Shown one piece after another: positions 56,602 through 64,000 of a stretch of DNA of 64,000 nucleotides; the first letter of the stretch is position 1, and every line of letters begins with the position of its first letter. The notes beneath the pieces are model-generated. The model saw only the letters and a program-made list of their open reading frames with translations, did not search any database and was not told the DNA's origin. This stretch comes from Mycogone perniciosa (taxonomy: Eukaryota; Ascomycota; Sordariomycetes; Hypocreales; Hypocreaceae). The stretch is taken from positions 186,001 to 250,000 of the forward strand of contig JAOALB010000016.1 of NCBI GenBank assembly GCA_025331125.1. The letters are read 5' to 3'. The position numbers and the translations under genes are program-made.

Positions 56602-58128
56602 GCTGGTCACTCTGTGTGAAGTACAATATAGTGCAACGATTTCCAGTCTCAAACGCAAGGGAGCAAAAAGGCGACGTTTCACAGTCTCCGATCTTACACC
56701 GAGTTCGTGATGTGGTTCCAATCATGAGTCAGGAAGGGGTTGCATTTGCTTACTCACGACCTGCCAAGCTCGTTCCACAGCACCAACTTCCGAGAGGCTT
56801 GGAGTCAACCCAGTTTCGGTTAGTCCAGCACTGTGGTATTACAGAATAATAGTTCAGCGAGAGACATCGACCCCTCAAGATTTCCCCCGGCTTTGAGATT
56901 TGGTTGGTATACTTCGTAGGGTAGGATGGAGATTCTACCCAACGACGTCATGATGTTCAAGTGTGCATATGTAAATCCCCGAACCCCGACGAATCGTCGT
57001 TCCGTTGGCCATTCCATTCTAGGCACTTAGCAGAGATGGTGGCAAATTCTCTCGCACATCACGCGCTTCAGTGCTGTACGCGTAAAGTGGGCAAAAGACT
57101 TGAGATATCTAGAAGTATCCACCAGATTATGCTTGGGTGTGACGGAGGGTGGACTTGCATGTGTCTTGTGACACGGCAAACTTTGACATTGCCGCGAATA
57201 CCGACGCAAATTCCTTTGGTTTACAGAGGACTACAAGGCGAACGTGCTTGTCATAGAGTATTTGTCAACTTTAGCCACCACTGGCTCATGGGAACTATTA
57301 GGCTAGCCCTTATCTTGCCAATAGTCAACTCCTACTCCATTATTAGAGTCACTGAAATCTCATCTGATAAGAACCACCCTGGCACTCTTGGCTCTGGTAA
57401 AAACCCACTGGGTAAAGTTTGTGGCTACCTGCCATGCTGTCATGCCGAGAAAAAGAACCTAAAGGGTCCCTCGACTTGGCGATCTCGTCCGGAACGCCAA
57501 AGTTAGACGGACACTAACAAACAAGACGCATGGATGCGCTAGATTGACTGCCATGTGGACACTAAAACGAACAATAAAGTCCCGACAACGCTAGGAGATG
57601 ACGCGAATGACGTGAGTATCAGTGCTATTATTAATTGGTTTGTGAGAGTGAGAGATGGTGATCACGGCTACTGTGCTGCTTGTTCACGCATGGCTCGTAG
57701 ACCGCTCCGCTTATGGTGGGAAAGATGGAGAGAATTCCCGAGTGTGACGTGTAACGACAGGTTGACTGGCGGCAGCTGGCAGGACACAATCTGAGGGAAA
57801 ACGGCTCTGGGTTGGTATGACTTTCTGAAATATAAAAAGCTAGCACCTGCTAGCACGACTCGTAGGTCTCACAACCCCCTTATCTTCTTAGCTTCGTCTT
57901 CGGTGAATGAAAAAAAAGATTTCTTCTCAACCTACTCCGTACGCCATCCTGCATGCTTACCAGTACAGACCTCCGCCTCACATAACCCCTCAGGTCGTAC
58001 TGTAACACCAACAGCATTTAAGCAGGTTGGCTATCCTAGGACCGCTTACCCTAATACACATCTACCCACCTAGACAAACAACAAACATCCTCTCACAACT
58101 CGCCCGAGTCGACGACGCCTTCAGCACC
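56602..58128. other. Intergenic, about 1.5 kb
   Basis: Promoter of the phosphatase gene at the left and of the small hypothetical gene at the right. A 181-codon plus frame at 56961-57506 lacks domain, signal peptide and convincing composition and was not accepted. Confidence 0.4.
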
Positions 58129-58515
58129 ATGAACACCACACTGCCAAACCAGATGGAAACCGCCCAGAGGTCACCCTCTCCCACGGAGAGCATTTCCTCA
58201 ACTCCTTCCATCACACCTACTCTGGAGCCTCACGAGTTCGTCGGCGCCAACACATCCAAAATTGTGGCGACCTCTGTCGAGCCTCTCGTGCGAGAATTCC
58301 CTAAGCCCGCCCAAGACATTGACGTGCGACAAGCACTCGAGCGCCAACCTGGACGCTGGACCATAAAGGGCCAGATCGAAGCCAACCAGCGAAGAGCTCA
58401 GCACTCCGTTACCTTTGCCGACGACAAGGAGAAGAAGGCGCAGGATTTCGAAGCGACCAAGCGAGACCTTCTGGCATACCACCATTCTTTCCAGCAGGCC
58501 TTTGCAAAGAACTGA
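58129..58515 (+). CDS. Small hypothetical protein
   Basis: An intronless frame of 128 residues from the ATG at 58129 (MNTTLPNQMETAQR); an upstream in-frame ATG at 58027 would add 34 residues but lies in leader-like sequence. The N-terminal half is Ser/Thr/Pro-rich and disordered. The C-terminal half is charged and helical: DIDVRQALERQPGRWTIKGQ, then RRAQHSVTFADDKEKKAQDF. No signal peptide, membrane segment or known domain. The GRWTIKGQIEANQRR patch looks like a short binding motif. Probably nuclear or cytosolic; function unknown. Confidence 0.65.
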   Translation: MNTTLPNQMETAQRSPSPTESISSTPSITPTLEPHEFVGANTSKIVATSVEPLVREFPKPAQDIDVRQALERQPGRWTIKGQIEANQRRAQHSVTFADDKEKKAQDFEATKRDLLAYHHSFQQAFAKN

Positions 58516-58825
58516 TGGCGCTCAAGTCACCTAAGGCTCGGCGTCGATTCACGGCCTTCAATTTAATGATTAGATGGAGTCATGGTGTTTAGACTGCATA
58601 CCCAGGATATACGGAGTACGGCTTGACGATAGCTGGGGAAGAGGGACATCAGCAGGCGGATACTCTTTCAAGAAGGCATACAGCACTCATAAAAATTGCG
58701 AATTCGAGATTGTTTTTTGTTACTCCTATACCAATGTGACAAAGATGGCAGGGTCGCACACTTGTAATAGTGGCGGGTAATACCACAGGTGGTGGCTGAC
58801 GTGAACAAATGATTCTGTCAGAAAT
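58516..58825. other. Intergenic between convergent genes
   Basis: Short tail-to-tail spacer with one ATACGGAGTAC motif copy near 58609. Nothing coding. Confidence 0.5.
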
Positions 58826-59558
58826 CTACTGGATGCGAGCCGCCAATGTGAATCCGTATGCAATGGCCGAGAGCAAGCTTGCAAGGTTGATTGATGCGGA
58901 GATACCATGCAGGATGCCAAACTTTTTGTTGAGCGCACGCATCTCCTCCGAGTGCGGGCCGCTGTCGAACCACTCTTTTCCATCTCGCTTGGCTGTTACC
59001 ATATTAGAACTCATTCGTTTCAGCGCTCAAGTGCAACGCAGAAGAAATGTTCTTACCTTGACCTCGGCGCTCCTTCATCGTATTGTTGGTTGCTGGAAGC
59101 AGCACGAAGAAGTTGACAAGGCCACTGAAGAACATGGTGGCAATGGGCAGCAGCGAGGTCCATCGATTAGGCGCATCTAGCAGACCGTAGATGCTGCTAC
59201 GAACGCCGAGGAGCGCATTTCCAGGGAACGTCAAAGCGAGGACTGCAGGGAGGACTGTCTGGATGCCGAAGTAGACGGGGAACAGCTTGGATTGGATGGC
59301 CGAGAAGGCTGGTCTCGACACGGTTCTGAACAAGGTCGGGCCATTGATAAAGGACTATACTAGTGTAAGCGCCTATTACTTCTCATAAACACTGGGAAAG
59401 ACTGTAATGGCATACATGGAAGAACGTCGTTCCCACCAGAGTCCCATATCTTGGTCGCGATGTCAATGTCAATCTCTGGGCATACACGAAAGACCGCAAT
59501 CAGATACGTACGATATGATGTGGTACGGTGCCACAGAAGCAAAGATCGCGCCCGCCAT
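58826..59558 (-). CDS. DUF4149 / TMEM205-like membrane protein
   Basis: Minus-strand exons 59512-59558, 59416-59449, 59057-59354 and 58826-58992 join in frame to 181 residues. Exon 2 is only 34 nt. The assembled N-terminus APYHIISYGTLVGTTFFHSF has the typical opening of the family, followed by FRTVSRPAFSAIQSKLFPVY, FGIQTVLPAVLALTF, SLLPIATMFFSGLVNFFVLL and a C-terminal segment ending GISASINLASLLSAIAYGF. About four membrane segments are expected. Function of DUF4149 proteins is unclear (human TMEM205 is linked to drug resistance). It is divergent from Ku80, with 353 bp between the start codons. Confidence 0.85.
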
Positions 59559-59911
59559 ATCGTTGTCTTGCTGTGAGTTATTACAACACAGACAGAAAGC
59601 CTAAATGGTCGAGTTGGGGATCTATGTAGTATTATCTGATCACCCCACATCCTGGACAGCACCAGGATGAGGTCATCTCATGTGCATGCCTAAATCACGT
59701 GACATCGCGATAGGACCGCGTTGTGCTGGGGTCTGCTCGTTCGTCTCGGCTGCGCCGTCTTCTGCCTAATCCTGAACGAGGGGTTGCGATGAAAGGCGGG
59801 TCCTCTGACACTTTTAAAAGGCGTATTTACTGCCTTGTATGGCTTCAATAAGGCTTTGATGTCCTTTCCCGTTTCCTCGAAATTATTCATCCATTTGCCC
59901 TGTTCATCAAA
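59559..59911. promoter_or_regulatory. Divergent promoter between the DUF4149 gene and Ku80
   Basis: A 353 bp spacer between start codons. No TATA box is evident. Both genes must take their core promoters from this stretch. Confidence 0.55.
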
Positions 59912-62369
59912 ATGGCGGACAAGGAAGCCATCGTGTTCATCCTGGACCTTGGCGCGTCCATGGCCACGGCCAACAATGGTCGAGAAGAGTCTGACCTTGA
60001 CTGGAGCATGAATTATGTGTGGGACAAGATCGGCCATGTTGTGTCTTTGAACCGCAAGACGTTGTGTGTTGGCGTCGTAGGATTCAGGACTGATGGGACT
60101 AACCACAAAATATCGGAGGACGGCTACGAGAATATCTCGGTTCTACAAGAACTGGGCCCAATGACTATGTCTAGTCTGAAGGCGCTTCAGTCGACTGTAA
60201 AGCCCAGCAATACGTTGTTTGGCGATGGCATATCGGCGATTGTGGTAGCTGTCGACATGATTGACAAATACACGAAGAAGAATAAGTGGAAACGGGAGAT
60301 TATCCTCATCACGGATGGCCAAGGAGAACTGGACCCCGATGATATCAGCGATATATCAAAGAAGATCAACGACTCCAACATCAAGTTGACCGTCTTGTAC
60401 GTTGATGTTCTCCACTTGCAATAACCTCCTGCTGACGTATTAGGGGTGTGGACTTTGACGATCCTGAGTACGGCGTCAAGGAAGAAGACAAAACGGAACA
60501 AAAGGTAGGGACCATGTTTCCTATTAGCGAAACCGCTACTAATCCATCTACTAGGCCGCGAATGAGGAGACTCTCAAGAGCTTGGTTTCTGGGTGCGACC
60601 ACGATTCACAGTTTGGCACCATGGCTGAAGCGGTTGATCAACTGGACGAGCCAAGCGTTAAATCAGTCAAGCCCTACAAAACATACGACGGCTCTCTCAC
60701 ATTAGGCAACCCGGCGAATTCCCCCGCAGCTATAGACATCCATGTCGAAAGGTACTTCAAGACCCATCTTGCCAGGCCAATCGGGGCTAGTACGGTGGTC
60801 GTCAAAGACGAGGAAGCTGGCGGTGCCCAATCAGCCATCGCTGAAGATGAAGAGATGGAAGGCGTGGAGTTCTCAGCCGTGAAGCAAGCTCGAACATATA
60901 AAATCAATGACCCCGACGCACCAGGCGGCAAGCGTGATGTCGAGTTCGAATCTCTTGCCAAAGGGTACGAGTACGGCAGGACAGCAGTGCCCATCAGCGA
61001 ATCGGAACACAATGTCACAAAACTGGAGACCAAGAAGAGCTTCAAAATCATAGGCTTCGTCTCCAAAGAAAAGGTAAGTAATTCTGAGAATCCCCTTTCA
61101 TCGCACCGCTAACTCCTCTCAGTACGAGCCATTTCTTAACTTGGGTGAAGTTTGTGTCACAATTGCTAGCAAGTTTGATGAGAAATCCGAACTAGCATTC
61201 GTCTCCTTGGTATGGGCTCTTTCGGAGCTTGATACATTCGCAGTGGCTCGTATCGTAGTCAAAGACGAAAAGGAACCATTACTGGTATTACTGATACCAG
61301 AGATAGGGGGCGAATACGTATGTCTATATGATGTGCCTCTACCATTTGCGGAGGACGTCCGAAGTTACCAATTCCCACCTTTGGACAAGGTTATTACTAT
61401 CAGTGGTCAAACAGTCACCAAACATCGTTTGCTGCCCTCGGACGACCTCAACCAAGCCATGAGCGACTATGTGGATGCTATGGACCTTTCAACATACGAC
61501 ACCAATGATGAGGGGTACGTATAATTTACCCCTTAGCAATGGCCCTATTGACTCAACCTCATGCCAGCGAACCCGCTGAATACGCTCCCGTCGAAAGTGT
61601 GTACAATCCGGCCATCCACCGAATAAACCATGCAATCAAACAACGGGCATTGTATCCCGAGAAACCTGTGCCGGAAATACCACCCAGGCTGCTCAATTTT
61701 GCAGACCCTCCTGAGGGTCTAATAGAGAAGGCGCAAGCTATGATAGACAGTCTGATCCAAGCGGCGGATGTGAAGAAGGGTGAGCATCTTATGGTTACGT
61801 TCGGACGTTTGTCGTTGCTGATAATTGGATAGTACCGCCGAAGGCAAAGGGCAAAAAGCAGAAAGACACGATTAAGCCGATCTCAGGGCTGGATGTGGAT
61901 GCTCTTCTTGGAGAGGAGAAGAGGGGAATAATATCTCCGGATAACGCGATCCCCGATTTCAAACGAGCCCTGACCTCTTCGGAAGAAGTGACCGAGATTG
62001 AAAATGCCACCAAACAGATGGGGGTTATTGTGCGATCGCTTGTTACGGACAGCTTCGGCGATAACAAATACGACCAAGCATTGGAGGCTATTGGCGTGAT
62101 GCGGGAAGAGTTGACGAACCTGGAAGAGCCGGGGATCTATAATGAGTTTGTGCGTGACTTGAAGAAGAGCTTGCTCTCGGGAGCACTGGGTGGCGACAGG
62201 AGGGATTTCTGGTTCAAGATCAGGTGGTCGAAGATGGGCTTGATTGACAAGGACCAGTCAGAAACATCTACCGTTACATCGGAGGATGCGGAGGAGGTAA
62301 GAAGCCGGTGATTCGCGCTGTATCGCTGTTCCCTTGCTAACGTTGTTGCAGTTCTACAAGTCTAGGTAA
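59912..62369 (+). CDS. ku80: ATP-dependent DNA helicase II subunit Ku80
   Basis: Exons 59912-60396, 60444-60504, 60555-61073, 61123-61514, 61568-61779, 61833-62296 and 62352-62369 join in frame to 716 residues. The N-terminal von Willebrand-like domain starts MADKEAIVFILDLGASMA and includes REIILITDGQGELDPDD. The Ku core beta-barrel spans about residues 235-480 (RDVEFESLAKGYEYGRTAVP, KSFKIIGFVSKEKYEPFLNL, FVSLVWALSE). The C-terminal helical Ku80 domain spans about 560-710 (YDQALEAIGVMREELTNLEE, EFVRDLKKSL). The last exon is 18 nt and codes FYKSR. Known role: with Ku70 it binds DNA ends for non-homologous end joining and guards telomeres; this is the mus-52/yku80 orthologue. The intron 61515-61567 removes a 53 nt piece that otherwise brings a stop. 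Confidence 0.95.
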
Positions 62370-62842
62370 AAGGCAGAACAAAGTGGTGTTGGTGGATTGT
62401 GTCGTATTAATGTTGGACGAATGCGGAGAACATGTCGTGATGAAATGGAAAGCTGTGTTTGGGCTTGTATCACACAAAGTTGGCAAACAAGAACGTCTGA
62501 TGGCATCCTCGTGACTTCGTGGTTGCTGCCTAACGAACCGTTTGCCTTACCACCTGGCGTTGCTATCAGCTAGTTAGAGGGCGAATATATGCCTGTTATT
62601 GTCAATGCATCCCTATTTCTTGTTATTCGCCTCACAATTCATAATCTACTCTGGTATTGTGGCCTGTCTATCGGTGGAACGAGTATAAGGTGTACCCGCC
62701 AAACTTGCCTCCTTCACACCACCTTGCACCTGGCAGAATCTTCTTATCGACCCGACCCTGCTCTCCCTTCGTTGCACTGCCATTCAAACTTGCCCAGCTC
62801 ATCAGGCAATAAAAATATCTCATCCCAACATATCTCATTATC
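62370..62842. other. Intergenic between tandem genes
   Basis: Holds the Ku80 3' region and the promoter of the Gfd2-like gene. The frame at 62589-63023 overlaps the downstream gene in another frame and is a shadow. Confidence 0.5.
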
Positions 62843-64000
62843 ATGGTGGGCATCGACCTTGCATCTCGTTTGGAGATGCTCGTTAACTTTGGAGTGCACG
62901 TTCGATTCGGCGAGCCCCTTGAAGAAGAGCCGGAGGAGAAAGCTATCAACTCTGAAGACGAAGTCCAAGAGACGACAGATCAACCGCTGGATGGCCTCGT
63001 TGAAACCGGACACTGCAGTCTAGGTGCCAATGTTCCTCCATCAGCTGGACAAACGCCAGCGCAGGGCAGAGTTGAGGAACTCTTTTCTGCTATGCAATTG
63101 GACTGCAGCAATTTCCGCTTCGGTGAACCCGCGGAGGATGTTGATTTCTGCTCGTGGAAAGTGATTCGTACCTATCCCGATCACTTCATCGGCAAAGCAA
63201 ACAAACCCCGGGTAGGAGCCCCATTGTGCAGAGTGCAGATACCAACCGACAAAGTACTGACGTATTATTCAGGCCCAACCTTACTTTGACAAGATTCTCG
63301 AGGGAAGAGTGTGGGATTTGTACGTGATTTCTGCGTCCTACTTATTGATGTTTCTCGTTAACTGATGCTTGCAGTTTCTACCTATACAACCCCGAGCAAC
63401 CCTCAGACGGACCACGGTTGCTGGTGCCTAGCCTTCAATTCGAGAGCTTTTTAAGAGGAGTCAATAGAGAGCTCGGAACGTCTCTGGCAATACCCGGCGG
63501 TGTGAGTCAGGACCGATTCTACATGAGATTTGGCCAGGGAGGCACTCCGCAACCCCGATATCTCAAGCGGTCGAGGGATCAAAAGACGTTGGATATTGAG
63601 TCCTGGCCAGAGATCAACATGGGTGATGTCGAAGCATTCATGCCGGCACCGACACTCAGACAAGAGGGTTGGAAAATCAACTGGAACATGATGGCACCGA
63701 GGGCTCCTCTTAAAGACAAGAAAAAGAATGCGGAGCGCAGAGCCGCACAAAGAAAAGCAGACCGCGAGCGGATGCTTTCCGAAGCGCAGGAGTACCTCCA
63801 CCTCAAAGGCAGCAACAAACAAGACGCAGTGTTTGTTAGCATCGACGTCGAAGCCATCGAGGTGTCCCCAAATCCCATTTCGGAAGTGGGCATAGCTATT
63901 CTTGACACCAAGGATATTGGAGGTGTTGGCGCTGGAGCTTCCGGCAGCGACTGGTGGCAGTTCATCAAGAGTTTCCACCTCCGCACGAAGGAATACTCGG
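62843..64000 (+). CDS. Gfd2/YDR514C-like protein with DEDD nuclease domain, partial
   Basis: Exons 62843-63211, 63273-63319 and 63375 to the window edge join in frame; the 3' end is missing. The N-terminal part has DFCSWKVIRTYPDHFIGKAN, AQPYFDKILEGRVWDFFYLY and NP, the typical opening of fungal Gfd2/YDR514C proteins. A Lys/Arg-rich helix (KDKKKNAERRAAQRKADRER) leads into the nuclease fold, which starts VFVSIDVEAIE and continues SEVGIAILDT: the D and E of the DxE pair are the first metal ligands of a DEDD exonuclease. The rest of the active site lies beyond 64000. Yeast Gfd2 was linked genetically to mRNA export factor Dbp5; the catalytic role is unproven. Confidence 0.8.

Noticed and set aside
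56961..57506. 181-codon plus-strand open frame
   Set aside because: No domain, signal peptide or low-complexity pattern typical of fungal proteins, no splice signals, and uneven composition; long frames of this size occur by chance in 64 kb.
1..64000. tRNA or rRNA genes
   Set aside because: No cloverleaf with a GGTTCGAATCC-like T-arm and matching acceptor stem was found by eye; a covariance-model scan would be needed to exclude one.

Overview
The window is nuclear DNA of a filamentous ascomycete. Nearly every gene has short introns (about 45-90 bp) with GTRNGT donors, CTRAC-type branch sites and YAG acceptors, and the gene set (pacC, Ku80, Zn2Cys6 regulator, Stb3, Nnf1) is fungal. Protein style suggests Sordariomycetes, most likely Hypocreales; I cannot name a species from sequence alone. 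Many intergenic stretches carry a short motif of the form TACGGAGTAC / TACTTCGTAC.

Layout. 0.4-1.3 kb (-): ribosome assembly factor Mrt4. 2.6-4.3 kb (+): NTF2+RRM G3BP/Bre5-type protein. 5.1-5.7 kb (+): a candidate four-exon small gene with no recognised family. 8.5-9.35 kb (-): a probable gene of uncertain structure, divergent from a PH-domain protein (9.7-11.0 kb, +). 11.8-12.7 kb (-): kinetochore Nnf1. 13.7-15.2 kb (-): mitochondrial CCDC90/MCUR1-family protein with a polyglutamine tract. 16.5-19.1 kb (-): Pumilio-family RNA-binding protein. 19.1-27.0 kb: gene-poor. 27.0-27.7 kb (+): single-pass membrane protein. 28.9-32.0 kb (-): transcription factor with two tandem Zn2Cys6 clusters. 35.1-36.1 kb (+): zinc alcohol dehydrogenase. 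36.1-38.9 kb: AT-rich tract flanked by broken coding relics. 38.9-39.9 kb (-): two small secreted cysteine-rich proteins sharing an eight-cysteine CCCC module. 41.0-43.0 kb (-): pacC, with a cluster of PacC-type GCCAAG cores upstream. 46.8-47.9 kb (-): Stb3-like Sin3-binding protein. 51.2-53.4 kb (-): topoisomerase III. 54.1-55.3 kb (+): DUF1295 membrane reductase-like protein. 55.5-56.6 kb (-): Pho13-type phosphatase. 58.1-58.5 kb (+): small hypothetical. 58.8-59.6 kb (-): DUF4149/TMEM205-like protein. 59.9-62.4 kb (+): Ku80. 62.8 kb to the right edge (+): Gfd2-like DEDD nuclease-domain protein, cut by the window.

The genes do not form one pathway; most are conserved housekeeping genes in ordinary fungal order. 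Long upstream regions lie in front of the regulators (pacC about 3.9 kb, stb3 about 3.3 kb, PUF about 7.7 kb). The accessory-looking part is about 36-40 kb, where coding relics and an AT-rich block adjoin the secreted cysteine-rich pair. The most promising undescribed items are the CCCC-module proteins, the four-exon gene at 5.1 kb and the double zinc-cluster regulator. Exon coordinates were worked out by hand by matching splice consensus with reading frame and have not been tested against RNA.
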